Assembly (NCBI RefSeq): GCF_020179605.1 | Contig: NZ_JAINZO010000004.1 | Span: 17,939 to 81,938 of the forward strand | Reading direction: 5' to 3' | Source of the DNA: Geomonas agri | Lineage (GTDB): Bacteria; Desulfobacterota; Desulfuromonadia; Geobacterales; Geobacteraceae | DNA: 64,000 nucleotides | Shown: in pieces, positions 47,824-57,040 of the stretch | Layout of the letters: each line of letters begins with the position of its first letter | How positions within the stretch are numbered: position 1 is the stretch's first letter | Notes under the pieces: generated by a model | What the model saw: the letters and a program-made list of their open reading frames with translations, nothing else | What the model was told of the DNA's origin: nothing | Databases searched by the model: none | Position numbers and translations under genes: made by a program

Positions 47824-47934
47824 CGGGTTCCCCCTGTTGTTTTCTCTTAAGCGCCGTCTCTGAAAACGGCACATCGAATATGCTATCCCTTTTGCTTTTC
47901 CCTGTCATCTGACAACTTGTCCATCTATCTCCTG

Positions 47935-50538
47935 CTATTTCTGCATCGGTTTTTTCTTCTGTTTGAGCGCGTCCTTCAGCCGCTGCTGTGCCTGGGCGAT
48001 CAACATTTGCTGCGTCCCTTCGCCACTGTCGCCTTCCCGCGGCTGGCGCTGCACGTAACTGCCGTCGGGCTGCATGTCCCACGCGGAACGGCGGTCGGCA
48101 TCGTGGCAATCCAGCACGGTCCGCAACTCCGCGGTCAGTTCGGGCGCGGTGACCGGGCAGAGCACCTCCACGCGGGCCTCCAGGTTCCGTTTCATGGCAT
48201 CGGCCGATGAGATGAAATATTCCTCGGCACCACCGTTTCTGAAGTAGTAGATCCGGGCATGTTCCAGGAAGCGCCCGACGATGCTGGTGACCCGGATGTT
48301 GTCCGACAGCCCCGGAACACCTGGACGCAACCGGCAGGTGTCGCGCACATACAGGTCGATCTTCACCCCCGCCATCGACGCCCGGTACAGCGCCTTGACG
48401 ATGTCGCCATCCTCCAGCGCGTTCATCTTGAACCGTATCAGCCCGCCCCCGTTTTGCCGGTGCAGCTCCACCTCGCGCTCGATGCGCGTCAGCAGGGCCT
48501 TCTTCAAGAGCTTGGGCGCGGGCATAACGGCGCGGTAGTTCCGTTTCGCCGTGAAGCCGGTGGTCAGGTAGTTGAAGAGCTCGGTGACATCCTGGGCGAT
48601 GGCATCGTCGCAGGTGATGATGCCGACGTCGCTGTAGATGCGTGCCGTTTCGGTGTGGTAGTTCCCCGTGCCGATGTGGACGTAGCGCCTGAGCCCCTGG
48701 AAGTCCTGGCGCACCACCAGGATCACCTTGCAGTGGGTCTTGAGGCCGACTACGCCGTAGGTGACGTGGATGCCCGCCTCTTCCATCACCTCGGCCAGGT
48801 GGATGTTGGTAGCCTCGTCGAAGCGTGCCTTCAGCTCCACGACCACCGCCACCTGCTTGCCGTTTTGCGCCGCCTGCACCAGCGCGTCGATGATACGCCC
48901 CTGGATGGAGGTGCGGTACAGGGTCATCTTGATGGCGCGCACCTTGGGATCGTTGGCCGCCTCGCGCAGGAATCGCTCCACCGAGGTGGAAAAGGAGACG
49001 TAAGGGTGCTGCAACAGCACGGAACCGAGGTCGCGGATGGTGTGGAAAATGTTCCGCTCGGCGGTAAGCTGCGGGTGGTCGATCGGGTGGTGCGGCGGTT
49101 CGTGCAGGCGCGGGTAATCGAGCTTCGAGATCTCGAAGAGGTCGCGCAGGGCCAGCATGCCGGTAACCTCGAGGACGTCGTTTTCTTCGTCCAGTTCCAG
49201 TTCTGCCGCCAGGCGCCCACGATGCAGCGGCTCCATCCCCGCTCCCACCTCGAGCCGGACGATGGGGGCGAACTTGCGCTCCTTCAACTCCGACTCGATC
49301 ATGGACATCAGGTCGTCCGCTTCTTCCTCGTCCTTCTCGGTGTTGGCGTTCCTGGTGACGCGGAAGATCTCGCAGGAGACGATGAGCATGCCGGGGAACA
49401 GCATGTCCAGGTTGTTCATCATCACCTGCTCGATCGGGATGAAGTGGTCACCTTTGCCGACCCGGATGAAGCGCGGCGTCCCCAGGCCGATGGGCACCTT
49501 GACCCGCGCCAGGGTGTGCTCGCGCGATTTCGGGTAGCGCAGCGTCACCAGGAGGTTGAGCGAGAGATTGGAGATGAACGGGAAGGGGTGGGCAGGGTCG
49601 ATCGATTGCGGCGTCAGCAGCGGGTAGATGTTGCTGTAGTAGTGCTCGCGTAACTGCTTCTTCTCTTTGGGGGACAGGGTGTCATAGCTCTCGATGACGA
49701 TCCCCTTCCCTTCCAGCAGTTCCCGCACTTGGCGGAAGGCCTCCCGCTTGGTGGCCTCGATCTCCCGGACCGAGGCATTGCATTCGACGACCTGCTGGCG
49801 CGGCGTCCGGCCGTCCAGGGTCAGTTCGTGCAGCCCCGCGCCGATCTGCTGCTTTAAGCCGCCGATCCTCTTCATGGCGAATTCATCGAGGTTGGAACTG
49901 ACAATGGCTATGAACTTGAGCCGCTCCAACAATGGGGTGCGCTCGTCCATCGCCTCGTGCAGCACGCGGCGGTTGAACTCGAGCCACGTCAGCTCGCGGT
50001 TCAAGAACCAGCGGCTCTCGCCCAGATCAAACTCCGGGGGCTCGATCCCGTTGGCATCTTTGGGCTTGGGCGGCTGATTCGCGCCCGGCTTTACCGCCTT
50101 GGCAGCCTTGGGCTTGGCAGCCTTAGTCTTGGTCGTCTTTGACTCGGCAGCCTTGGTAGATTTGGTCGCTTTGGCGGCTTTGGTCCCCTTCGCGTCCCGG
50201 GTTGCCTTGTCATCAGCCTTGGGAGTTTTCCCCATCTTGGATGGTTTGGCGCCCTTTGCTTTGCCAGCCTTCCCCCCTTTTCCCGGCTTCGCCACCTGCT
50301 GCACCCCCGTGGGCTCTTGCCGGCCAGCGGCGCCGACCGGGGCCGAAATCACCGTCACAGTACCGTCAATGAAATGGGGATTGTTCTCTGAGGGATGGTC
50401 GGCTGACTCAAGATCCCGCATCCCGTGGATTTCCGGAATATCCAGCACGCTCTGAACGGGAGGCTGTTGCTCGTCTATGAGGTTGAAGACGTCCTCTTCT
50501 TGCTGAATCTTCTGGGGTACGACAGGCTTGGTCTCCAT
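47935..50538 (-). CDS. ppk1: polyphosphate kinase PPK1 with histone-H1-like N-terminal extension
   Basis: Residues from about 185 on form a normal PPK1: RWFLNRELTWLEFNRRVLHE, IVSSNLDEFAMKRIGG, FVSFSTSVERFLRE-like core, the phospho-His segment VVGLKTHCKVILVV, GTGNYHTETARIYSDVG and SSADAMKRNLEARVEVL. It makes polyphosphate from ATP. The first ~180 residues are extra: an acidic start, then about 95 residues of Lys/Ala/Thr/Pro repeats (AKATKSTKAAESKTTKTKAA and similar), like histone H1 tails. Total length is 867 against about 700 for the family. The tail may bind polyphosphate or nucleic acid (inference). Confidence 0.94.
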   Translation of the reverse strand: METKPVVPQKIQQEEDVFNLIDEQQPPVQSVLDIPEIHGMRDLESADHPSENNPHFIDGTVTVISAPVGAAGRQEPTGVQQVAKPGKGGKAGKAKGAKPSKMGKTPKADDKATRDAKGTKAAKATKSTKAAESKTTKTKAAKPKAAKAVKPGANQPPKPKDANGIEPPEFDLGESRWFLNRELTWLEFNRRVLHEAMDERTPLLERLKFIAIVSSNLDEFAMKRIGGLKQQIGAGLHELTLDGRTPRQQVVECNASVREIEATKREAFRQVRELLEGKGIVIESYDTLSPKEKKQLREHYYSNIYPLLTPQSIDPAHPFPFISNLSLNLLVTLRYPKSREHTLARVKVPIGLGTPRFIRVGKGDHFIPIEQVMMNNLDMLFPGMLIVSCEIFRVTRNANTEKDEEEADDLMSMIESELKERKFAPIVRLEVGAGMEPLHRGRLAAELELDEENDVLEVTGMLALRDLFEISKLDYPRLHEPPHHPIDHPQLTAERNIFHTIRDLGSVLLQHPYVSFSTSVERFLREAANDPKVRAIKMTLYRTSIQGRIIDALVQAAQNGKQVAVVVELKARFDEATNIHLAEVMEEAGIHVTYGVVGLKTHCKVILVVRQDFQGLRRYVHIGTGNYHTETARIYSDVGIITCDDAIAQDVTELFNYLTTGFTAKRNYRAVMPAPKLLKKALLTRIEREVELHRQNGGGLIRFKMNALEDGDIVKALYRASMAGVKIDLYVRDTCRLRPGVPGLSDNIRVTSIVGRFLEHARIYYFRNGGAEEYFISSADAMKRNLEARVEVLCPVTAPELTAELRTVLDCHDADRRSAWDMQPDGSYVQRQPREGDSGEGTQQMLIAQAQQRLKDALKQKKKPMQK

Positions 50539-50709
50539 GACCTTACTCTCCGGAACTGTAGGATAGTAATTATTATTTCATTATTATCTAACTTAGGCAA
50601 CTGGCTCACCAGTATTGCCTACCATGGAAAGAGAAAGCCCCCCGCCGGTGCTGTTGGTATGTCACCGATTCGGGGGCCTTTCCCTGTTGCCGTTACCGAT
50701 TTTGCTTCT

Positions 50710-50862
50710 TTATTCCACAGGCGGAATCTTTCGCGCCCGGGCCGCCCTCTTTCTCAATATCTTCATAACCTCAGCCGAACTTAGTTCTCTCTCCTTCTGC
50801 TTGCGCCGCTCCACGATGACCACAACCGGCGCTCCATCTTCCTTGCCATCCCTTTCACCCAT
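50710..50862 (-). CDS. 50-residue basic protein, unknown function
   Basis: ATG 50862 follows GGAGGTG at good spacing. The product has an acidic start (MGERDGKEDG), a short strand (APVVVIVERRKQ) and a basic helix (SSAEVMKILRKRAARARKIP). It is divergent from the radical SAM gene at 51021 and lies upstream of ppk1 on the same strand. No family recognised; it could be a small nucleic-acid- or polyphosphate-associated protein, or a chance frame. Confidence 0.5.
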   Translation of the reverse strand: MGERDGKEDGAPVVVIVERRKQKERELSSAEVMKILRKRAARARKIPPVE

Positions 50863-51020
50863 GGTCCACCTCCAGCTGCGGCGCCATCTGCGCCGCAGCA
50901 TCCGGTTAATGGCAAACATTTTATCTTCATTGCCCCTCCCCGCCACCCTCTGCGTCAATTTGCTTATCCAGTGCCCGCCTCTATAATCCTTAGGTCCAAT
51001 CACAGCCCCCAAGGAAACCA

Positions 51021-52433
51021 ATGAAGATACTCCTTTTGGCCATGCCGGACGCCGCCAACAACTTCCACCGCATCATCAAGGTCCCCAACCTGGGGCTCTG
51101 TTCGATCGCGGCCCATCTCAAGCTGCACGAGGTGAAGGTGGTGGACCTGGTGCTGGTGCATCGCGACATCAAGGCGTGGCTGCAGCGCTTCCTGTGCGAG
51201 TTCCGCCCAGACGTGGTCGGCATCAGCAGCATGAGCTTCCAGTACGAAAGCGCCCTCAAGGTGATGTCTATCTGCCGTGCCAGCCTCCCCCACGTCAAGC
51301 TGGTGCTGGGGGGGTACCACGCCACGCTCGCCTACCGGGAGCTCTGCCAGGATGCGTCCCCTTTTGACTTCCTGGTGCGCGGCGAGGGGGAGCACGCCTT
51401 CCCGGCGCTACTGGAGGCGCTGGATGGACAACGCTCCTTCTTCGATGTCCCCGGCCTGTCGTGGCCCCGTCATGGCACGTTCGTCCACAATCCCACCGCT
51501 GGTTTGGCGGATCTGTCCCAACTCCCCCTGCCGGCCCGCGAAGCCCGCGTCCTCGACGGCTTCACCTATTTCGACCGCAAGCTCGATTGTGTCGAGACAT
51601 CGCGTGGCTGCACCATGACCTGCACGTTCTGCTCGATCACCGGGATGTACGGAGCCAGCTTCCGCTGCCATCAGATCGATCGGGTCATCAAGGACCTTAA
51701 GGTCCTGCAAAAAAGGGGAACCCGGACCGTGCTGTTGGTGGACGACAACATCACCCTGGACAGCCGCCGCTTCACTATGCTCGCGCAGGCAATCGTGGAG
51801 CACGGACTGAACAGCATGGAGTACCTGGTGCAGGCCTCGGTGGCTGGCATCGTCGCCGATCCCGAGCTGATACCGGCGCTCGCGAAGGCGAACTTCGCCC
51901 TGGTGTTCCTGGGCATCGAATCGGTGCTCCCGCAAAACCTGGCCCTCTTTAGGAAGGGGGACATCAGGGCTAAAACGGAACGAGCGGTGGGCTTGCTGCG
52001 GCAGCACGGCATCGGCGTGATGGGGGGATTCATCATCGGCAACCCTGACGACGGCCCCGAGGAGATCCGGGAGGTTTTCCGCGCCTCACGCCGGCTGGGA
52101 ATCGACCTCCCCTACGTGCAGTGCGTGACCCCGTATCCCGGTACCAGAATCAGGGAGGAACTTTTGCAGGCGGGCCTGGTGACCAACCCCGACCGGCTGA
52201 GCAGGTACACCGGCTTCATGTGCAACGTGAGGACGAAACGGCTGACCGTGGGGCAATTAAACCGGATCATGAATTGGGAGAACCTGAAGGCTTTTCTGAG
52301 CCCAGCCATGTTCGTCGGCAACTACTTCGTCAGGAAGCGCGAAAAAGGCGGACTGAAAGTACTCCTGAACAACCTGGACTTGGTCCGTGGCTTTTTCACC
52401 GGCGACCAATTCCGCTCGCGACACAGGTTCTGA
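51021..52433 (+). CDS. B12-binding-domain radical SAM protein
   Basis: The 470-residue protein has an N-terminal Rossmann-like cobalamin-binding domain (MKILLLAMPDAANNFHR, VGISSMSFQYESAL, KLVLGGYHATLAYREL) and a radical SAM domain with the cluster motif RGCTMTCTFCSITGMYG (C-x3-C-x2-C). VDDNITLDSRRFTML and GGFIIGNPDDGPEEIREVF are usual in this class. Such enzymes perform methylations, cyclisations or C-C bond chemistry. It ends 15 nt from the convergent polyketide synthase gene, suggesting it serves the same pathway. Confidence 0.88.
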   Translation: MKILLLAMPDAANNFHRIIKVPNLGLCSIAAHLKLHEVKVVDLVLVHRDIKAWLQRFLCEFRPDVVGISSMSFQYESALKVMSICRASLPHVKLVLGGYHATLAYRELCQDASPFDFLVRGEGEHAFPALLEALDGQRSFFDVPGLSWPRHGTFVHNPTAGLADLSQLPLPAREARVLDGFTYFDRKLDCVETSRGCTMTCTFCSITGMYGASFRCHQIDRVIKDLKVLQKRGTRTVLLVDDNITLDSRRFTMLAQAIVEHGLNSMEYLVQASVAGIVADPELIPALAKANFALVFLGIESVLPQNLALFRKGDIRAKTERAVGLLRQHGIGVMGGFIIGNPDDGPEEIREVFRASRRLGIDLPYVQCVTPYPGTRIREELLQAGLVTNPDRLSRYTGFMCNVRTKRLTVGQLNRIMNWENLKAFLSPAMFVGNYFVRKREKGGLKVLLNNLDLVRGFFTGDQFRSRHRF

Positions 52434-52447
52434 ACGGGGCCCCAGAT

Positions 52448-53503
52448 TTAAGCCTTCCTTAACAGGCAAGCATGCGCCGAGAGGCCGGCGCCGTAAGCGA
52501 GGAGGACGCACCACTGACCGGCGCCGACGCCCTCCTGCAGCATCTCGTCCAGCACGAACCAGACCGTGGGAGAGGACATGTTGCCGTATTGGTACAGGAC
52601 CCGCCGCGTCGCTCGGAGCAGCTCTTCCGGTATCCCCACCTGATCCCGCACCGCGTTGATCACCTTCTCCCCACCGGTGTGCAGTGCCCACCCTCCGATG
52701 TCCTTTTTGCTGAGCGCCGACAAGGCGAGCAGATCGTCCACCACGTCGGCCGCGGCCTTGCCGACCAGCTTGGGAAGGTCGGTCGACAACTGGTTGTGCA
52801 ACTGCCCACCTTTGTGCACGAACCGTATCGCCTCCCGCTGCTCCGGTACATAACGCCCGGTCGAGCTGTGCAGTTCGAAGCCGGTCGGCTTTTCCCACAG
52901 CACCGCTGCGGCGGCTCCATCACCAAAAAGGGCGTTGGACAAGATCAGGCTCAGGTCGTTGCCCATTTGGAACGCGGCGCTGCAGATTTCCACCGCGACA
53001 CTCACCACAACCCCACCTGTCATCCTCAGTATCGACTCCGCCACCTGGAGGTTTGGAATGGCGCCGCCGCAGCCGCTGCCGACCAGGTCGTACAGCCGGG
53101 CCCGGGGGGAGAGCCCCAGGCGTTGCGCCAGGTAGGTCGAGATCCCGGGACAGATGTATCCGGTGCAGGTGTTGACCACCAGCCCGTTCACCTCCTGAAC
53201 GGAGAGTCCCACCTTTTCCAGTGCCCCGGTCACCGCCTGGGCTGCCAAGTTCACCGACTCACGGGTGAAGCGCTCCACCCTCTCGTCTTGGCTTTCCTCG
53301 AAGATGCGGCCAGGATGGTCCACGGCGAAATGCCGCTTCGCGATGCTCGGGTGCTCGAAGGTGGCCCGGATCAGCCCCATGCTCCTCGGAGTGAGAGTTT
53401 CCTTGAAGTGCTCCCGGACCAGGTCGGCCGCAGATCTCTGGCTTACACTGAAATGGGGTACGGCTGACACTATCGACGCGACGTAGGCTCTTGCATTGGT
53501 CAT
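52448..53503 (-). CDS. type III polyketide synthase (chalcone/stilbene synthase family)
   Basis: The 351-residue protein starts at ATG 53503 behind GGGAGGAGGGG. The fold and active site of type III PKS are visible: TCTGYICPGISTYLAQRLGL, the catalytic Cys in LVGSGCGGAIPNL (near residue 145), the catalytic His in WALHTGGEKVI and the Asn in YQYGNMSSPTVWFVLDEM. These enzymes extend an acyl starter with malonyl-CoA and cyclise it to resorcinols, pyrones or related aromatics. It is the fourth gene of an ATGA-coupled operon with the U32, methyltransferase and radical SAM genes. FabH-like KAS III is less likely given the GNMSSPT context. Confidence 0.88.
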   Translation of the reverse strand: MTNARAYVASIVSAVPHFSVSQRSAADLVREHFKETLTPRSMGLIRATFEHPSIAKRHFAVDHPGRIFEESQDERVERFTRESVNLAAQAVTGALEKVGLSVQEVNGLVVNTCTGYICPGISTYLAQRLGLSPRARLYDLVGSGCGGAIPNLQVAESILRMTGGVVVSVAVEICSAAFQMGNDLSLILSNALFGDGAAAAVLWEKPTGFELHSSTGRYVPEQREAIRFVHKGGQLHNQLSTDLPKLVGKAAADVVDDLLALSALSKKDIGGWALHTGGEKVINAVRDQVGIPEELLRATRRVLYQYGNMSSPTVWFVLDEMLQEGVGAGQWCVLLAYGAGLSAHACLLRKA

Positions 53504-54735
53504 TCTCCCCTCCTCCCTGCCATGCCCCACAGTGTGCCGGAGTACATATCATCGAAAGCGTTCTGGTACAGCTGCAGCATCTCCCGCCGGTACCCTTCAT
53601 CGACCCGCACGGCGCGCCTGGTCCAGTTTTCACAGTAGCCGCACCGGGAGCAATCGCTGGTCCGGCAGTCGATCTCCCTGATGCCGTCCAGGAAGCCGTC
53701 CAAAAGCCTGTTGTCGATGTAGACCGGGTCCCAGTCAAGCTCCGCCACCAGGCCGCGTTTCTCTGCCAGCCGCTTCAGGCGGAATAGGCCCGTCTGCCTC
53801 ACCGCCATCGGCCTGAAGAAGAACTTGGCGAACCGCCTGACGTCCAACAGACCGCCCCCCTTCGTCGAAGATTTCTTGTAGCCATAGGGCTGGATCAGAT
53901 CCAACAGGTTCCCCTCGAAATATCCCTCCGCATAGGCCCGCACGCGGGCCGCCAGCACCGCAGTCGGCGCACCGCGCTCCAGGATCTTGAAGGAGCTGAA
54001 GCCGAGGTCGGTATATGCCTTGAGATCCTCCGGCCTGATGAACTCGGAGCGCAGATAGTGCGACGGGTCGGCGAGTTTGAGGGCGGAGCATTTGAGCGCG
54101 CAGTAGTCGATCATGAAGCCGCCGGTCGCGTGCCCCTGCTGAGAGGCATGGGAGAGGTTCACCATGTGCTGCCCTGACAGCGGGCAGAAGATGAGGCAAT
54201 TGGAATTGGCGATCAGCTGCAGCTCCAGCCCGACCGCCTCTCGGATCGAGCGCAGCACGGCAAAGTCGCGGTTGACCGCGATCGATTCCAAGGTGATGCA
54301 ATCCGCCCCGAGATCTTCCCAGAACTTCGCCTTCGCTACGCAGTCGACCCGGGCGTAGACGCCGACGCGCACCTTGAGGCGCGGATACCGCTTCTTGATG
54401 ATGGGGAGCAAAAAGGGAAGGGAAACCGTGACTGACGTGACGCCGCACTCCTCCACGAAGCAGAGCAGACACTCCAGCTCTGCCTGGCCTCTGCGGATGA
54501 ACTCCCGGTTGTCCATGCAGGCGGGGTTCAACAAGTAATTGAAAGCAATGCCGCGGCGCGCCGCGTCCTGTACGTGCGCCCGGAACCGCGCCTTGGTCAG
54601 GGGCGCCAGCATGAACGACGCTCGGCCGCCCCCGACGCTGTCGGCAGGGAGCTTGCCAAACAACTCTGCAACCGGAAACCCATCCAGCGCCGGCAGGAGG
54701 TCGGCTTCAAAATTGGTGGCAACGGAAAACTTCAT
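53500..54735 (-). CDS. U32-family protein (UbiU/UbiV or peptidase U32 like)
   Basis: The 411-residue protein starts at ATG 54735. U32 features: an N-terminal TIM-barrel-like region (FNYLLNPACMDNREFIRRGQ, VTVSLPFLLPIIKKRYP, RVGVYARVDC), ANSNCLIFCPLSGQHMVN and a C-terminal Cys cluster DCRTSDCSRCGYC. U32 members include RNA hydroxylases and the O2-independent ubiquinone hydroxylases UbiU/UbiV, which use a 4Fe-4S cluster and prephenate. In this operon an anaerobic hydroxylation of the polyketide is an attractive guess. Start and stop overlap both neighbours by 4 nt. Confidence 0.8.
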   Translation of the reverse strand: MKFSVATNFEADLLPALDGFPVAELFGKLPADSVGGGRASFMLAPLTKARFRAHVQDAARRGIAFNYLLNPACMDNREFIRRGQAELECLLCFVEECGVTSVTVSLPFLLPIIKKRYPRLKVRVGVYARVDCVAKAKFWEDLGADCITLESIAVNRDFAVLRSIREAVGLELQLIANSNCLIFCPLSGQHMVNLSHASQQGHATGGFMIDYCALKCSALKLADPSHYLRSEFIRPEDLKAYTDLGFSSFKILERGAPTAVLAARVRAYAEGYFEGNLLDLIQPYGYKKSSTKGGGLLDVRRFAKFFFRPMAVRQTGLFRLKRLAEKRGLVAELDWDPVYIDNRLLDGFLDGIREIDCRTSDCSRCGYCENWTRRAVRVDEGYRREMLQLYQNAFDDMYSGTLWGMAGRRGE

Positions 54736-55439
54736 AAGCTCTTCCCTGAAACGACCAGCAGCCAGAAAGGCTCGCGGTGCACCTCGACCGAGGCCGCTCC
54801 AGCCTTCACCGCCCATTCCCTAAGCTCGTCGTCGGTAAAGGCCTTAAGGACAGAAAGTGGGCCGTCGTAGCGGGTCATCCGATTGCTGGTGAAGATCCTG
54901 GTGAGCAGGTAGATGAGGCTGTAGGCGATCCAGCTCCTGCGCAGGTCCATGACGATGAAGCCGCGCCGTGCCACCCGGAGCATCTCCCTCATGACCGTTA
55001 CCGCTTCCGGCTCCTTCAGGTGATGCAGCGTCTTGCTGCAGAGCACGATATCGAAGCTGTGGTCTCGAAAAGGGAGTTGCAGGGCGTCCGCCACCAGCAA
55101 CTTGATCTCGGGATATCCGGAAGCATATTCGCGTGCGATTTCAAGGACCCGGCTGTTGAGGTCGAGGCCCGTCACCTGCATGTCGATCCCGTTCTTTCTG
55201 CCCCACTCCACCAGGGCAACAGGGAGATCAGCCGAACCGGTCGCGACGTCGAGCACGGAAATCTGCCGCCGCCCGTCTATCTTCCTGGAGAGGTGCTTGA
55301 ACAGCGCCCGGGTGTCACCCAGGTAGCGGTTGACCATCCTCAGGTCGGCGAGGCTCCCGGCCAGTTCCTCCTGGGTGCACACCTCGGGAGGAAGATCGAG
55401 AAACTCGAGGGCCGTTCTTTTGCGGGGGATGAAGGACAT
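54732..55439 (-). CDS. class I SAM-dependent methyltransferase
   Basis: The 235-residue protein from ATG 55439 (GGAGG 12 nt upstream) has methyltransferase motif I ISVLDVATGSADLPVAL, the acidic loop VTGLDLNSRVLEIAREY, motif ADALQLPFRDHSFDIVLC and KTLHHLKEPEAVTVMREMLR. It is of the UbiE/Methyltransf_11 type and most likely O- or C-methylates the product of the type III PKS encoded in the same operon. Its reading frame is open upstream within the radical SAM gene, but no conserved residues lie there. Confidence 0.87.
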   Translation of the reverse strand: MSFIPRKRTALEFLDLPPEVCTQEELAGSLADLRMVNRYLGDTRALFKHLSRKIDGRRQISVLDVATGSADLPVALVEWGRKNGIDMQVTGLDLNSRVLEIAREYASGYPEIKLLVADALQLPFRDHSFDIVLCSKTLHHLKEPEAVTVMREMLRVARRGFIVMDLRRSWIAYSLIYLLTRIFTSNRMTRYDGPLSVLKAFTDDELREWAVKAGAASVEVHREPFWLLVVSGKSL

Positions 55440-55464
55440 AGCGCTCAAAAACCTCCACGTACAA

Positions 55465-56910
55465 TTACCGCCGTACCGTACCACCCTCCCCCCGCCACTT
55501 GAGCACCCTTTTGGCATATCCGGCGTAGCGCCAGAAAGGGGTCGGCAGGCCGACAGCGGTGCCGATACGACGCAGGGTGCCCAGTACCGGGGCCTGGGTA
55601 TCGGTGAGGTGGATACAGCGGCCATGACGTACACCTTGGTCCAGGAGGACCCGGGCCCGTTCCGGGGTGAGCTTTGGGGAGAAATAGAAAGACGGCATCA
55701 GCAGGTCGTCGTCCGCCTGCAGCGTCCCCTCCCGCAGCGCGAGCCGATGCAGCCCCGTTCCCGGATAAATACGTATTCCCGTGGTGATGAAGGCCGCGTC
55801 CTTGCTGCCGACGTGGCGGTTCAGAAAGGCCACCGTCCGCCCCAGCGTCTCTTCGTCCTCCTGGGGCGCACCGATGAGGAAACACCAGAGCGCCCGTAGT
55901 TGGGAACGGCCCAACAGCTCCGCGGCGCGGTTCACCTCGTCCTCGTCAAAGCCCTTCTGCAACGCCGCCAACGTGGCTCCTGCTGCACTTTCAGGGGTGA
56001 TCACGAGGGAGGTCATCCCGGCGCGCTCCATGAGGCGCAGCTGCCCCGCTGTCAATCGTTTCGGGGATAGAGAGGAGGCGCAGAAGCGTGCCTTCATACC
56101 ACGCCTCAGTACCTCTTCCAGCAGCAACTCCAGGTAACCCTCCGGCTCGTTGAAGATGCTGTCCACGAACTCGAACTCCCGCGCTGTGGTGCGACGCATG
56201 GACTCCATGATTTCATCCACCACCTCGACCGGGTCCCGCACCCGCCAACTCGATCCTTCTATCATGCGGTAGGTGCAGTAAAGGCAGCGCTGGGCGCAGC
56301 CCCGCTTGCCCTGCACGGGGAGCACCGGTTCCTGCGCCAGGTACTTCCCAGCATCGACCCAACCGTGCAACCGTGGCATCACGTACGCCTCGCCGGCTAC
56401 CGCAGCGGCATCATCTTGTCGCCGCTGCGCTCCCGTCCTGGACACCACCCCCGCCACCTGGCCGGCTGCGTCGGCATCCGGCGCGCTGAAAAACTGCACG
56501 GCAGCCACCTCACCCTCCCCCACCACGGCATAATCAAGATCCAAATATTCCAGGACCTGGTGTGGCAGGATGCTGACCCCGGCTCCTCCGATCAGGATCC
56601 GGGCGTTGGACCGCGCCTTGATCAGGCGCACCACGTCCCGTAGTTCCGGCAGGTACGACTTGGGTGCGAGCAGGTTACAGTTGTCAAGATTCCTGACGGA
56701 AAGGCCGATGCCGTCCGGGGCGAAGCCCGCCAGGGCATCGGCGACGGCAGTCAGCGGGTCCGGCAGGAAACAGAGATCGAGTAACTTGACGTGGAAGCCC
56801 GCCAGCCGCAGCGCTTCGGCCACCCAGGCTGCCCCGATGGGAACCGCCGGTTGCGGGGCGGTCTCCCGATTCGTGCTTATCATGAGGATTCGGGACGACA
56901 CGTGGTTCAT
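55465..56910 (-). CDS. B12-binding-domain radical SAM protein (operon leader)
   Basis: The 481-residue protein from ATG 56910 has a cobalamin-binding domain (ILMISTNRETAPQPAVPIGA, RILIGGAGVSILPHQVLEYL, YAVVGEGEVA) and a radical SAM domain (VQGKRGCAQRCLYCTYRMIE, C-x3-C-x2-C). FVDSIFNEPEGYLELLLEEV and IRIYPGTGLHRLALREG are family features of the BchE-like class. It is the first gene of the four-gene operon ending in the type III PKS and is 25 nt from the methyltransferase. The likely role is methylation or ring chemistry on the pathway product. Confidence 0.87.
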   Translation of the reverse strand: MNHVSSRILMISTNRETAPQPAVPIGAAWVAEALRLAGFHVKLLDLCFLPDPLTAVADALAGFAPDGIGLSVRNLDNCNLLAPKSYLPELRDVVRLIKARSNARILIGGAGVSILPHQVLEYLDLDYAVVGEGEVAAVQFFSAPDADAAGQVAGVVSRTGAQRRQDDAAAVAGEAYVMPRLHGWVDAGKYLAQEPVLPVQGKRGCAQRCLYCTYRMIEGSSWRVRDPVEVVDEIMESMRRTTAREFEFVDSIFNEPEGYLELLLEEVLRRGMKARFCASSLSPKRLTAGQLRLMERAGMTSLVITPESAAGATLAALQKGFDEDEVNRAAELLGRSQLRALWCFLIGAPQEDEETLGRTVAFLNRHVGSKDAAFITTGIRIYPGTGLHRLALREGTLQADDDLLMPSFYFSPKLTPERARVLLDQGVRHGRCIHLTDTQAPVLGTLRRIGTAVGLPTPFWRYAGYAKRVLKWRGEGGTVRR

Positions 56911-56951
56911 ACTCCGGTACTGTACTCTATGGTCGCCTAGCAGGTTGAAAA

Positions 56952-56996
56952 AACCATTGAATGCCATAAGTACCGGGAGTACAATGGTTCTTATGG
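56952..56996. repeat. two interleaved inverted repeats upstream of the PKS operon
   Basis: AACCATT (56952-56958) matches AATGGTT (56983-56989), and CCATAAG (56964-56970) matches CTTATGG (56990-56996). The pairs interleave. ACTCCGGTAC near 56911 also nearly mirrors GTACCGGGAGT (56970-56980). This could be an operator, a pseudoknot in the leader, or the end of a small mobile element. Confidence 0.4.
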
Positions 56997-57040
56997 AGGG
57001 ACGCAACAACCAACATCTCTGACAACTAACTCAAAAACAA

